A stretch of 64,000 nucleotides of DNA from Diadema setosum (GCA_033980235.1 CM067075.1:34916385-34980384), one strand, 5' to 3'. Positions 1 to 56,177 are shown, counted from the first letter of the stretch. Notes: a model not told the origin generated them from the sequence alone. Translations and numbers: made by a program.

Positions 1-1339
1 AAATCACTTCAATGAGAGACTGGTCCACATCAATTTGAACTCCAGTATTCCAAGAAGGAAAAGCAATCGGTGCTAAAGACGCGTCTGTGAAGCATAATCA
101 CAAACATTTCTAAATATACTCTCTAAAGTTTGCAATCTTCACCACTTTGCAAGAAGTAAACCAAATCCTACCACATGTAGGTCCTTAAACGACCCTCATA
201 TGCATGGACTTCAACACTACGACTCCGCTGCTGAAAGTAAGCGGGTGTTCATGATACTGAAACATAAGCGCGAGATGTTCAACTGAAAATGGATTATGTA
301 GGTGTCTTAGTGTTTGGTTCTTTAAAGAATTTCACATTTTTATACTTCTCCCATCTCCTGCTCTTAGACAAAAATCATAAAAACATGAACAAAATAAACA
401 ATAAATGAGCACTAATCATCATATTTTCTACTTTTGAAATAGAACTTCAACTTAACATGAAATACAGATATGGCTGGCATAAGTGTATGCAGCACATTAA
501 AACACCTTTGGTGCGTGATGTTGCATGTCGCTAGGATAGGATTAGTGTGAACGTTACATCTGACAAAACCAATATATAATGTTCCCATACTGGAAAGTCT
601 CCAATGCACTCTGCAATGACAGCAGAAGCTGTACATCTGCTGCACAATCATTCGGTCCAACAATTTGCACACACCTGGCTACAGAGCAAACGAAACGAGC
701 CGATAGTGTTTTTACTCAAACATGATAAACATACAGTACATCAAACGTTTAAATATAATGCAATTAGAATTCTCAAATTGAACCACTGAGCAGAAGTTGG
801 CAGTAATTTACACAATGACTGTACACATACTTGAAGCTCGAGGCTGCACATCAGATGACAAAATTCTTGTCCTACTTACATACTCAACTTTGACTATAGA
901 GCATTATATCTAAACTAATATGCTTTTGTACAATGCACTTTCAATAGACTCCTACAATATAGGAGGGGCATTACTGAAGGGGCAATGGTATACACCATGA
1001 AATATTCATAACATAGTATTTCACAATTTTCTTATTTTACATAAGCACTTTTCGAAACAGTTTACTGTTTAGTTGTGCCATAACATGATAATTAGAAATT
1101 CAATGCATTAAAAAAAGGAAAAAAAAAATATTGAGATAGAAAGAACAATCAACAATTTGATTGGTTAGCAGGGGAAGCATAATTCACAAGCAACAGTGTA
1201 TGTGTGTGTGTGGAATTTCATTCTCATAAATATACATCAGACTCATGAATATACATGCTCATTATCTATGCACGACATTAATCACTGGGCAATCAGTTCA
1301 ACAAACTCACTCCTCATTTGCTCTCCCTCTCTCTCTAGC

Positions 1340-1415
1340 GCGCACACACACACACACACACACATTCACACACAACACACAGAAACACACGCACACACAC
1401 ACATACATCCACACA
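1340..1415. repeat. (CA)n microsatellite
   Basis: Interrupted CACACA run preceded by (CT)n (about 1321-1336). Simple repeat; the overlapping open frames on both strands are artefacts of it. Confidence 0.9.
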
Positions 1416-4400
1416 CTATGCATTATCATGAAGTACATTTGCAAACATTTTCCATGACTGAGTGAAAGCCTTGCGTCGGTCATTGACCCCTGTACAGCGG
1501 TGTCCACATCTCTACTACCATTCAAACACATCTGTTACAGTATTATCGGTTGCTATGCAATGAGCATAACATGTAGTACATTTTGCTAGACTGATTTACC
1601 CAAAGCGTTATTAAATATATTTACAAAATACAAGTAATCATTCCCTGGGGCTCCAAACAACCGGACAATACTCTGCACGGAGATAGACCAGCACAAACTC
1701 ACTGGATATACATAGGTGTGGATAGCACAACTCTTGTATGAAACATTCAAGTACATGTTACAATGGTGAAATCCCAAGATCACGTTTGAAGATAAATGGC
1801 AAACGATCAATAATCTAGACATAATGTGCTGACAAATATAACATAGATATTAGTCAATTTTGCATGTATGTACATGTGCAACTCTATCATCTGCCTTATC
1901 TTCTCTATCTAACTCATTAGTGCCTAATTTTCATCTACATGTGTTTCCACACCAGGCCTATCCTTTTTTTGCATCCTGCTTTGTAAACAGCCAGGAGAGT
2001 CCAGGCTCTAAATAAGTGTAAGTTTTATGACTCTTTTCATACAAGCATGATTCTGTAAAATTGGATTTGAAATTTTTTGTTTCCTCAGAATTTCAGTTAA
2101 CTCAAAAAGAAATCAGGCTTGTGACATTCCACAAAGCAGCTATGGAAAGCTTGCAATACATACTGCTATTCTGCCCAAATTTATGCCAAATTTATGCCAA
2201 GGCAGTTGCTGAATTCTAAAGCACTCTGCAACTTTACATGTGTTGCATGGTAAACCTTCCAAACCACTTCAAGTTCCTTGTTTCAGCCACTCAACAATCA
2301 TCACACTTTCTGTCACACACCCTTGCCAATGTATCCACCCAAAATTCCTTCTCATATCATCTTTGCTCCTGGACATCTGAAAGAGTTCGTACAAAGTGAT
2401 GACAACGCTACTTACGGCTCGCTCGAGCAGGAAAAATGGTTTTCCGCAGAAGATTTTTGCATGCATAGTTATCCCCACAACCCAACAACAAAATCTGCAT
2501 ACCAGACAGACTCCCCTATATACAGACACACATTGCTACATCTAGAATACACACAACTGGCCACCTCCCAGAGATATGGAGTCGTAGGCCTTTAATGACC
2601 TTTGACCTCCTGTATATGTCTTTGCACTGTAAATGTTTTTAATATACATATATATGCTATCTTCCACACAACAAAAGAACAGCTACAGAGCATACAGCTG
2701 TAATACTTTGTATACGATATAATTTTGGACTGAAATAAATCCACACACACATACACACAAGTATGTACAACATTTTATGACGATGACGACAATGTTTAAT
2801 ATCTGGCTTTTGTTGTTTTGTTTTCAGGTCTTTGTGACCAACAGATGAACACACATATCTGTATTTAAATGACAACTCATTGAGCTGCTCTTACTATGAT
2901 ACCATGCTATATGAGGGAAGGCCTACCAGTGTTCTAGTCTACACTTCAGACCCACATTACATCCTAACGCTAGGGTATGAAAACATCCATTGATTTCACA
3001 ACTATTTTAATCAGATTATCCTGGAGGTTGCTATACAAGACTATAGAAATGTCCTCCAATGTGCATACCACATTGAGAAACCTGCAAATCATACAAAGAG
3101 TGTGCTCTATTCATCCAAAAACTCCTTGCCTGTTACATGTGTATCTTCACGCACAGGGCACAGACCAGTGAAGCAGTATTTTTATACGTTTCAAGATATT
3201 GAGAATGTGGGGAGAGGAGATTGCAGTGATACATATTAACGCTCCCTAAAGACCCTGTACTGTGGGGATTTATGGAGTGGCAATGTGGGCCCGGTTCGCG
3301 TATATTCGGGGATCCCGTAACGAACTGTGTACGATTTTGTCACTGATCTCAATCTATGTACACAAAAAGCTATAGAATCTTGACTGGAGTCAACCTTGAC
3401 AGATGAATGTGCACTTCGATTCACATATTCGCTGACTCGTGGCAGGAGGGCGCTATTCGTGATTTACGAATGTACCCCGGTGAGCAGCGAATGAAGCCCG
3501 GTTCCATCAGATCACCAATGCTTCCCCACACTACAGGATCTTTAAAGTGTATCACCTTATTCCAACAGTGAGGGCATACTTTGGATTGTAAATGTGATAA
3601 ATTCAAATACATAATAATTGGGTCCAAATATGAGTACAGAATGAGAAAATTGGAGGAATACCTCCCTTCACTGTCAAGATTGGGCTCGAAAGGTTTGACA
3701 CCTGCTAATTATGTCCATCTGCTTAAAGGCATCTGCTGGCAAAACTTTTTAAGGGCAGTACAACTATCCCATGCTAAGGAGTGTCATGGAGTCTCTCTGT
3801 GCTGTGAATCATGAAATGGATGTTACGATAATAATTTTAGGTACATTATGTATACATTCATTTGCATCTCCACAAGAGGCTAAGCCCTGGCTTTCAAACT
3901 GCTTACTAAAGTAGAATGTGGATGGGACTAATTTTAAGGAATACTGATAACTCAACTTTAAAATGTACACTGTCTGAATATCACAACTTACCAGGTTCTT
4001 AAAGAGAGAACATACAAGCTCAAAAGTGGTTGATCTATTGCTTATCCATACTTTTTAGACACGGATGTCTTGTAGGCTGTGAAAGCTATACTCGATAGTT
4101 GTCGTCAACCATCATAAACAATATCCTAAAATATATGTAGATTATTTGAGATTTTACAATAATGGAGTATTCAATTGTGTGTTGGCTTTTTCCATTTTTG
4201 TTTTCCTTTATAGGGTCGTATATATGCAGCTGTCATTCATAAAATGATATAAAATGGCATTACCATTCTCACAAATTGTCAGATTGGAAAGTGAGGAGTG
4301 GGAGGTTAGTCTCGATTCCAGGCTCTGGCACGACGCACTCCAAACGCAGGAGTGATTCACTTGAACACTGGAAGTGAGCCACAACCTCCCAGCCCTCTGG

Positions 4401-4814
4401 TGTACCAAAACGGATAAGATCTTTTCTCCGCAGTCACAATATTTAGGACAGTCGTTCGAATTTAGTGAACAATGTTGACACAGAGTCAATTAATTCTATT
4501 TTGTATCTAATCAAAGAAATGAAAATTGTAAACGAGAATCTATAGGCAGGATATTCAGACAGTGAGTATAGGGCTGATGTGAATAATGTCTACAAGGGCT
4601 ATATGTTTATTCTTTAGGATAAACTCTGTCATATGAACACTGTAAAGATTATATCATTCACTTGATAACCGTATTCATTGAACGGGTCAATAAAATCCAT
4701 TATGTCACCTCCTGAATCTGAATTTGGGATAAAGGGGTATCAAGTTTGCATACATGTATTTGGTTTTCATGTACTATTCTGAATCGTCTTTATAAAGTTT
4801 CTATTTCTATCGTT

Positions 4815-4884
4815 TTGCAAGCACTCTGAGCCTTATGGGAAGAGCATATTATTAAGCTTTTATTGTATTGTATTGTATTGTATA
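4815..4884 (+). mobile_element. 3' tail of an L2/CR1-like non-LTR retrotransposon
   Basis: The pattern GCAAGCACTCTGAGCC ... GGGAAGAGCATATTATTAAGC followed by four TATTG repeats (4861-4880) has the form of L2/CR1-type 3' ends: an AAGCGCTTTGAG... / AAGCGCTATATAA... block plus a short tandem tail. No coding part was recognised upstream. Family assignment is by pattern only. Confidence 0.5.
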
Positions 4885-6668
4885 TTGTTATGGCAGCTTA
4901 CATGCTGTATTAGCATATCAAGATCACCGTCATGAAGAGATAAACCTCACTATGTGTATGATTAGAATGAACCACATCTCTATACCAGTAAGATGACAGA
5001 CACCATTCTGACACAGACAATATCTAAGTGAGATGTTCTAATGTGCAATAGCCTTACTTGCTAACAATCTACATGTAATTTCTAAAACCACATAGGCAAT
5101 TTTGTCTTCACAAATTTTCGTACATGTACATATGTTTATAGAGTGCACTACCCCCAACATTAGTCTAAGTGCAAGGCTTGTATTTCTCAAGTTACCTTGC
5201 TCAAATGAATCAGTTTTTATCAGACATACACACCTACACTCATATACTGACACCGTTCCAACACAGTTTATAAGTCATTACCTGTGGTATATGTTCACCA
5301 CAAATCAGTTACTGCGCTACAGCTAGGCAAGTCATGTATCAGTACAATGGATCAAATAATCGAGCAGTTCAATTTTCTTATGCGCATTCTAAATTTGTAT
5401 GCAAATCATTTCAACGATCATCATCATCATCTTAGCATTATCATCATCATTAAACATATTACCGACACACATAGAACATAAAAGAAATCCATCTTTTGCT
5501 TAACATTCGTATTGCACTACTACGATGTAATACCCCAAGAAATCTAAAATATTACTCCACATTCAACATTTTTTGACCTAGAATGAGAAAGTTTTTACAA
5601 CTGTTCGATACACTTCAGCTGACGCTCATTCTCTTTGTCTCCTGTGGCGACATTTGAATTTTAACATTCACACTCAGGTCATGTATGCTGAACCCAAGAC
5701 ACGAACACTCATCTCATATTACATTTTACATCCAAATAAATTAAGTAGCAGGCCTGGCAAAAAGTACAATTTGTGAACAACTTTACAATGATGATGAAAC
5801 TTCGGGGCTGACAGCAGCTCATCCGCTGGGTTAAAACTACATCCTCTTCTTGCATCAGCAGGACAAATAAGTATCTCTCGCTAGTACAAATTTTACAGAT
5901 ATTTTTTTAGGAAGATTTGAAAGGTATAAGAGACTTTAAACATTTGATGTTATATAAGTTAGACACGTTTCTCACATGGGATACATGATATTGATATAAA
6001 AGACATACCAAATCAGTGCTAAACGCACCACAGAAACTAGTTATGATTATAAAGTTAAACTGACTGCGCAGTATTCACACCCTACCCCTACAAGTCATTG
6101 TTATTGAAAAAAGAAAGAAACAAATTAATTATACTTAGTATTAGAATTATATATTTTTTTTGCTCTAAGTCGTACTATCTTTACAAGTTGCACACCCGGG
6201 TTCAGTTTGAGTTCTTACATGTTAAACTCCTAAGCTACATTTCTTTCTTTCTTACATTATTCCATAGGTAGCTCCACCAGGGCATTAACTTGCTTGTTCG
6301 CCACTAGCTGCACAATGATAAGAGAGTGGGGAAAAAAGTATGAATGATAATGAGTAAAACAGACTGAAGATGGCAGAGTTATTACAAAGTTACATAATTG
6401 GTAGGTCCGAGGATTCATTGTCTTCTTTAGTGCACAAGACTAGCTCTCTACACCTCTGCCTAATCCAACATAGTTTTTGTCTTTGAAGACCGCCACTTCA
6501 TGTCTGAATTGGTCATGAGAAATTGAAGTTATTCATGATATTTCTTTTTGATATCTTTACTGTCACATACTTTAGATGGGGTTAATATAAAATGCTCACA
6601 TTACAATTTGTTAAGTTGAGCTTGCTCATTTTTTCCGTTTTAAATACTTGTTAGGATTGTAAAGATAC

Positions 6669-6950
6669 CAAGTCATCAAAATATATTGTTTTGTACCGAC
6701 AGACTGTAATAGGCTCCCTCCTCTTCTGAAATTATCACCAACACAGGATCACTTCGAAAAAAATTTGAAAACCTACTTATTCTGAAATCTCTTCGTGTGC
6801 ACTGGACTTGTACTGTCACTGCCTGGTAATTTGTATATATTTTATCTCCTGTGGCAACCAGGGATGACATCTCATACAGTGTAGCTCTGTGTAACCAATG
6901 GAAAAGGCGCTATAATAACATTAGCTATCATTACTATCATTATCTAGTAG
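6669..6950 (+). mobile_element. 5'-truncated L2/CR1-like non-LTR retrotransposon end
   Basis: Frame 6693-6785 on the + strand reads ...CNRLPPLLKLSPTQDHFEKN then LKTYLF and a stop, the standard C-terminus of L2/CR1/Jockey-like reverse transcriptase proteins (WN.LP..LR..S....FKK.LKTYLF). After the stop comes a roughly 160-bp 3' UTR ending GCGCTATAATAACATTAG and tandem ATCATTACT-like units. It lies within 50 bases of the KHC stop on the opposite strand, so it would be in the KHC 3' UTR in antisense. Confidence 0.7.
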
Positions 6951-6997
6951 AGTTCCTGTTTGGTGCAAGGTGATAATCAAATGAATGATAAAGGCAG

Positions 6998-49072
<42,075 letters not shown>

Positions 49073-49387
49073 CTGCAGGAATGAAGAGAATGAAGAGAAT
49101 TTGGGAAGATGAGTCACAGGGAAGCTAAGCATGACATGAGTGAAATGTGGGACAAACTGACCCCAGTGTGGATATCAGAATGATGCAGGTAAAATCAACC
49201 GAGGTCCCCAGCCACATTGTGAACATTGAGGACCGGAGAGAGTACACGACAGTGAAACCTTTGAATATAGTGACCGTTTGTAGCAGTCACCTGTATATCA
49301 TGACCATACAGGTCTGTTTAGAGTGACCACATTTATGTTTAATCACCCATTATATCTATTAGGTATGTACAGTAGTCACTTGTGCAA

Positions 49388-49553
49388 TACTGTAAAAGTA
49401 GAAACTTTTGTGTGAGTCATTTGAGTAAAATGAATTTCGCTTCTTCGAAATTCCACAGAATCACAGACATCATAATATATTTTAAAAAATATTTGAACAC
49501 TTTTTTTTATGTTAATTGAAAAAAAAAATGTGAAAATGTCCACTTTTACAGTA
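49388..49553. mobile_element. Family B hairpin MITE, short copy
   Basis: TACTGTAAAAGTAGAAACTT to AAATGTCCACTTTTACAGTA, 166 bp, TA flanks. It directly follows a diverged CAGTGAAACCTTTGAATATA element that starts at 49249. Confidence 0.8.
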
Positions 49554-50131
49554 CTTTTTATTATAGGTCTATATGCATGTCTTATTTGCAGGAAATACCA
49601 CTCTCATTGTACAACACAAATCATTTTCCATGTGCACAAGTTAATACTGTTCTTGGGCCAGGCAAAGACATCACTATATTTCTGCAGTATTATTCATTTC
49701 ATGTATGTGTGCCTCAAAGCTCTTAAAAAGGTTTAGAGAGTTAGAAATATCACAACGGATACCATCATTTTCTATGCACGTTAATGTCATTCACATTCAT
49801 GTAATGAAATACACATCTTCTTTTATTTGTGATAATCATGATGGTATTACTTCACAGGAGAGATAATAACTTTCTTGATTCATTTACCTTCGGCAACTTA
49901 TACATCAACTCAAGGAACAGAATACTAAAACATTAATAACAAAAAAAATCATCTATTGCTGATGGATTTTATAGGAAATACACACGTCACAAAACACTCC
50001 ACTTACACAACACAAGCCAGCTCTGCATTATTGGATTTCCAATAATTATTCAATGCTTTGAGGTATGCATATCCTTCTTCGTACTCCTCACAAATTTAAC
50101 TCATTGAGCAATGAGCATGGGTGAGGATGGG

Positions 50132-50181
50132 TGGGTGTGTGTGTGTGTGTGTGTGAGGGAGAGACAGACAGACAGACAGAG
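50132..50181. repeat. (TG)n plus (CAGA)n microsatellite
   Basis: TG repeats from about 50134 to 50154, then GAGAGACAGACAGACAGACA and further CAGA units. Confidence 0.9.
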
Positions 50182-51705
50182 ATGTGGATTCGAAGGTTGT
50201 TCATCTATCCTCTGACCTACATGTCGTGGATGTGCCCAACGTTCCCATCTCAAGTAATGAGATGGCGCCGAAACCTCTACCGCTGAAACCTCCCACGCCT
50301 CTTGCTTCCCAACAAACAGATTTCCAACAAACCAATCTCCAAGAAAGAAAAAAACAAAACAAAAAAACTAGGCTACTGCAAAGGGGATCAAGTTGAATTT
50401 CCATGACAGTAGAGTGAAATACATCCATATGATTAGAGCTCCAGGATATTGCCTCTCACAAAATGAAACATATGAGACAAACCTGTTGCACATTTCCATA
50501 GTATACATTCAGCAAGTGCTCAGGTTATAATTTCCATTACTATAGGCCTAATTCTATAATCCTATATCTTCATGCATACATGTACAGTAATTCCATTAAT
50601 CTAAATGATTTATCTAAAAAAAAAAGACATTGGACACAATAACTTGCAACATTTCTCAAAATTCATGAGACTACTAATGTAAGACATGGTATCACAAGAG
50701 GTGATGGTTAGCATCAATACAAAGAATTATAAGGGCAGGGGAAGACAATCAGAAAAATTATCATCACTTTTTTAAATCCCCTATACATTGTAGCCTTATA
50801 GGCAGAAGAACTCATCTCTCTCAATAATAAAGAAACACACCATTTACAATTTGTACTTGCACACTTTATCAAAATCAAATAATATATTATAATGACTACT
50901 GGTGTGATGTCAAAAAGAAACTGACAATATAGAGGGTTTTAGTGCTACTCCCACCTTACTTCTGACCAACATATACAATGTACATGTACACAGTATCTTG
51001 ATATGTTGGATGTCTTCAACCTAATACAGGAAACTATTCAGTCCCATTTGCATTATATTGATTACCCTGCTTGATGTCCCTTGGAATACCAGCATCATAT
51101 TCATATCACTTATACTCAGGATACTAATTGTACATTCAGTCTAATTAAACACTTCCTTCAAATACATGTATTTACTTCCTACAGTATATGTGCCATTAAT
51201 CCATACCCATGGTAATCCCCATAAAATCCATCTTGCATCCCAGGGAAGATTTCAGCTCATCCAGTCTCGCTCTCTCCACACCCATTTGTAAAGCCAGATT
51301 TTCCACACTAGGAAGATAAATTCCCTCCCACTGTCACTTTACAAGCAATTTTTAGGTGCATTCACATGTGTGATACCGCAGTATTTTGCACAGTAATTCC
51401 TATAAATGAGAATGCAAATACGTGCTCTAAAATAGCATGGTATATAGAGCTTGATAATTTAAACTTCTCATGAAATACGTACAGTGTATGTATGCATGCA
51501 AAATTTGAGTGTGAATCATGTCACAAAATAGCACATATCGTGCAGAGCAGTGTATTTCTCATGTAACCTCACACACTTCGTGTCTTTTTCTTGTAGGAGA
51601 TCTAATGCATACATGCACAGTGTTTACCTTTGGGAGTTCTGTGTACTTTCAAGCAAAAAATACCACGGTATTTCATTTAATGAATGAGAAAATTACCAAG
51701 TGAAT

Positions 51706-51992
51706 TACTGTAATGTAATGCCAAATATTTCATGAGTTTTTTTTTCTTTTTTTTTTCTTTTTTTTTTTTGGGGGGGGGGGGGTTGTGAATTTCGAGAGTC
51801 AGGTGCTAATCGCAAATTTAAAGACATGCCAAAAAAAATTGACTCTGATCCTGACATGAATGTGACATGCAGGCATACATTTCTCTATTCAGTACTGTAC
51901 TCAACAATCGCAAATTCAACCACTCGCAAAATCATCAGGAACTTGTGATTCGTACAAATTTAGACTCGCTAAATACATAGCGTATACAGTAC
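51706..51992. mobile_element. Degraded TACTGTA...GCGTATACAGTA hairpin
   Basis: The right end GCGTATACAGTA (51981-51992) matches 38635-38817; the left end TACTGTAATG is weak, and a T/G-run has expanded inside (about 51737-51782). Confidence 0.55.
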
Positions 51993-53923
51993 TGTGGTTA
52001 CTTTGATCATGATATTCTGCCAATGAGAATGGTGCAATAATTTGAATGTGAATGTACCTCTTCTCTATGGTGCTCTCACTGAGGTACTCATTCTTTCTGT
52101 TGGGACTGTAATTTAGCCATGATGCAATATGGAGTATATGCCAACAAGTCAGGGTGGATATGATTATATAAGTCATAATTTTATCAACTGCATTTTGTTT
52201 TTCAACGAGAGTACTGATATAGTCAACCAATGCAGACTTATTTTTACTTCGTTTTCACCTTACTTTTGTGAGAGAAGACATGATTTGTTATGATGACCTT
52301 TGCAAGGAATTTGTTCCATTGTGCGGTAGTTTTTTCAGTGAAACCTCTTCTGTCTAGGAGTTTGCACCGCACAGAAAGGCTAATACGCTATACCATTTGG
52401 AACAAGTGGAACGGGAAATAATGACGCTCGGTCTTGGATGATTGTTAACAGGAGAAAGTAATCAGGAAAACATACGCTGAGCACTGAGTCTTATGGTAGT
52501 ATTTGCTACCACAACGTCATATCAATGTCTGTTTTATTTTAAAAGATATTATATGAAAGAAAGTGCTTTTCTTTATCTCATTATTTAGGGCCTTTATATT
52601 GCAGCATTTATAATTACATTGGTTTCTCAGTGTGAAACGTACATCTCCCATTTCTGTGCTTGTAGTGTGAATTGGATGGAGATATCTACTATGCATTGGC
52701 GGGTCAAAACTTTCTGTGATCTAAGGATGAAGTCTCATAGTGTTTTGCACATCCCTTGTGGACAATACAACAAACACTTCTGCCTACTGTGTTTCTCAAG
52801 CATTGTTTTCAACAATGATATCACACTGAATTACATCAAATTCCACAGTGACATTTGAAAAAGAAATACAAGCACTGCCGACTGCAGGACGACTTAAGGT
52901 CAATACAATAATGTGCAATCTGTGTCAACTGAAAAACAAACAATTTCCCTCTAGTCTCACACCCCATCACTCGTGCCTCAGCCCCTCGCATCCAAGCGAC
53001 TGCCAGGCGTATTTCACAGATACTTCACAGACATACCACACGAGCCAGGCATACAACGCTTCACAAGCTGGGCCTATACAGGAGATTGGATTACCCCCCT
53101 CGAGAGGGGCGACAGTGGAAATCTGGGGCTTTGAGCTCACAGACTAGTCATGGCAGGATACTGAGAGTTCACTCCCGGTGTCATCCCAATGTGGCCCAAG
53201 GTAACTTCAGGGTTTTGTCCCCCCCCCCCCCCCCCCAAAGTTCAGCTACAAGGCTGCAAAATAATGTTTTTGTGATTCTGACACCAGTATATGACCTCTC
53301 ATATAAACATGGACATTCCAAAGGTTTAGCCTATCAATCACCAAATCACATCATACTGAAAGCTGTAAAAAAAAAAGTATAGGTACATTGTTGTATTGAT
53401 CACATCATTTAAATTGACATAGTGTCTGGGAAGGAGACTAGGCGATACGATGGACTCACTTGCCTCCTGTCAGTGAAACAGTTCTACTCCCCTGTTTTTG
53501 TTTTTGTTTTGCTTTGTTTTTTGAAAGGATAACACATACTAACATGCACATACAGAAAGAACTGGCTCAATTCAAGAAATAAAAACTTCTTAAAATTTTT
53601 ATCAAAAGCTACTGAGCTTAAAATCAATTCAAATAAACCAGTTATTATTTTTCAAATAATCAGAAAGATATGAATCTTGAATTTCAATACTCAGAGACTA
53701 ACAATCTTTGTTTGTGTGTGTGTGTGGGGGGGGGGGGGTTCTATGATTTTTCATTTGCCTAAAAATCCATCAGAGTATTCGTTTAAAATAAGCATACTTT
53801 ATAGGAAATAAATTCTGATGGCCTTTGAGCTTATAATTCAGGTCTATTCCAAGGTTACTGTACAGGGAACCATGACCCAAATCAAAAGTATCCAGTATCT
53901 TGAATCTTACAGGCAGTCAAAAC

Positions 53924-54306
53924 TTATGCCCCAGTCACATAGACATCCCGGATCATCCCGGACCACCCCCGGATCTGATCCGGGGAGAGATCCGTGTTGA
54001 CGCCGGGAGGCCAACACGGCAACTTTTGGAGGTCAAAAACATCCGCCGTCATCCGGGGATTGCCGTGTTGGCAGAGCAATCCGGGGTGGTCCGTGTGGCT
54101 GCCGTGTAGATGCCGTGTTGATCCGTGTAGCTGCCGTGTTTGTCCGTGTAGACGCCGCGCTCTTCCGGCCTTATCCGTGTAGCTGCCGTGTTGATACCGT
54201 GTGTACAGTCATACCTAAATCCCGGATCTCCCCGGATCTCCCCGGACGTCCCCGGATCACCGTGTAGATCCTTGAGCATCCGTGTTTATATGTGACTGGG
54301 GCATTA
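53924..54306. mobile_element. Harbinger-like MITE with CCGTGT minisatellite interior
   Basis: Perfect 15-bp inverted ends TGCCCCAGTCACATA (53927-53941) and TATGTGACTGGGGCA (54289-54303), flanked by TTA direct repeats (53924-53926 and 54304-54306). A 3-bp TWA target fits PIF/Harbinger. The interior is GC-rich, made of GATCCGTGTAGCTGCCGTGT-like units and CCCCGGATC blocks. Confidence 0.8.
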
Positions 54307-54799
54307 CTAGCTCCGGACCACTCCCCCCATAACCCACACAGGAAATGTTCTGTACTGTGTGTTCTTGAATCAGGGCCTAAAGCAAAGGCATGGTTTATAT
54401 TTGAACTATTCCTACGAATAACACCTTCATAGCTTCACCCTAAAAATCTGGTGTTTACTTTTACACCATAATACTAAAAGCGGTCAACGGGCTGAAACAT
54501 CAATGAACAAATACCTACTGTTTTTCTTTTCAATATCTTTTGTCCCTCCCTTGGAACGACAAAAAAGAGGAGTGGGTGATCAGGCAAATATTTTGGTGTC
54601 AGACAAACAAATAAGCTGAATCATATCATATGTCTGACAAAAAGTAGGTATTCCTCAAATATTTATTTACAGTTTCTGAATTGCTATTTTGACAATATTT
54701 TTCTTTATCACCTACTGACTGTCAGTACACAACTCAAACTCTAAACAAATATATGTAGGCCTACTACATTGATGTATCTCTATCATAATAGAGATAGAT

Positions 54800-55010
54800 C
54801 ACAATATTTACAAAATAAAATTGTATTGTATATTTGTTTATTTACCTATTAATACAGTTGATATTTTTATAATTATATCCATGTTTTGTTGAAACTTATG
54901 TGATTCAATGTTCCTTAAAATATTCTGTACTCATGGAAGCATTATGTTATATTGCTTTATATTACTTTATGTGGAAATAAAATCACTTGAATTGAATGGA
55001 ATTGAATAAT
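54800..55010 (+). mobile_element. Possible 3' tail of a non-LTR retrotransposon
   Basis: AT-rich sequence ending GGAAATAAAATCACTTGAAT, then TGAATGGAATTGAAT. A terminal (TTGAA)n/(GAATT)n tail after AATAAA is common in L2- and RTE-like elements. No coding part was recognised, so this is tentative. Confidence 0.35.
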
Positions 55011-55894
55011 GTACATGTACATCAATGTGCTTTTCCATGATTTGTTTTCACTTCTCTATCAAGGGTACAATTATCATTCTGCATGTCACTATCATTCTTG
55101 ATGATGTTCTGTTCATTTTTCAAAAGTCTTTGAATTTGTAGTTACCTGTATGTTTTTTATTGTATGATAAAAATGCACACTAAATATTTACTGCAAAGAT
55201 TAGGCCTAGATGCTAAATGGAAGTCTAGGCTATTCTTAATACATGTATATTATCATCACTACAATTATAAAATAAAGCATGTGTGCGTATCTGGAAACAT
55301 TATAACCTATACCTCCTCAAACACACACATGTTCCATACACGCCACAGGGCCACATATTCATACCATTATTGTGTAGAGCCACGTGCACTCTCTGTGCTA
55401 TCTAGGTCTACTTGTAAAGTATATAAATGGCCAAAGATTTACGACCAGGGATATTCTGGTACTCATAATTCATCAAATGACCTTTAACCTGCACTGAATC
55501 TACAATAAGGCTGTGAAAGTTCAATGAGAGTCTAAAGTATAATTGCGTCAGCTGGCAACGGCTATGACTCATGTGTAGTATATGTGTTGAGAGAAGCATG
55601 TGATCACTGGCACACAATCATGAACCATGTCCACATGTCAAGATGCTAAGTGCAAGCATGCTCAATGAATGCAAGCCTTGTGCATCTCCCTTTACCAGAT
55701 TTTATGCTGAATCAGGTAGTAAACATATCTTGCCTTGCAAGCATGCAGTCCTTGCTGTGTCTGCCTTGTACCAATGTGTCAGAAAACCAGTCTACATGTA
55801 CCTTCATGAGGATAACAGTACTTTGTGCAAAAATGACAATAACAATGACTTTTTACACACACACACACACAAAAAATGTGCAATTTGTGTTAGA

Positions 55895-55985
55895 TCAACC
55901 CATTGAGGACAACCTAATTTTGCTATAACTCATTTACCATAGACACCAGCCCGAGCATAACTGGGACTACTCTTCAACTGGTTAG
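55895..55985. mobile_element. Family K mini-MITE, diverged
   Basis: TCAACCCATTGAGGACAACC at the left and ACTGGTTAGG at the right; the centre (TAACTCATTTACCATAGACA ... CCCGAGCATAACTGGGAC) is the reverse orientation of the copy at 27045-27136. Confidence 0.6.
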
Positions 55986-56177
55986 GGTGATTACACAGCT
56001 AAACTGTTATACCACTAATGACTAGTTCAAACATGATGTTACAAGTTTTTGCTGTTTCTAAATATTTCTCTGCTAGAATTTGTATCCCTCTTTATCAGTA
56101 TCAATAAGAGCTTAGTTCCTAGTCTATTTCCAGGGCTATATGACTGATTGGAGCTCAAAACAAATCAGCGCTTGACC

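Larger units (their letters stand above)
1..6997 (-). other. 3' flank and probable 3' UTR of KHC
   Basis: No further coding sequence is recognisable; the short open frames here look random. The 3' UTR must begin at 6997 and run leftward, but its end is not certain. AATAAA hexamers on the minus strand occur at 4606-4611 and 4859-4864, the latter inside a retrotransposon tail. The region also holds (CA)n at about 1340-1415, a perfect DR1-type motif at 2596-2608, ATC-rich microsatellite at about 5418-5452 and two L2/CR1-like tails listed separately. Confidence 0.6.

Noticed and set aside
4859..4864. AATAAA on the minus strand as the KHC poly(A) signal
   Set aside because: It lies inside an L2/CR1-like tail; possible but not supportable without transcript ends.
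57..6660. A second protein-coding gene in the left flank
   Set aside because: Only short random-looking frames on both strands, with no recognised motif or exon series.
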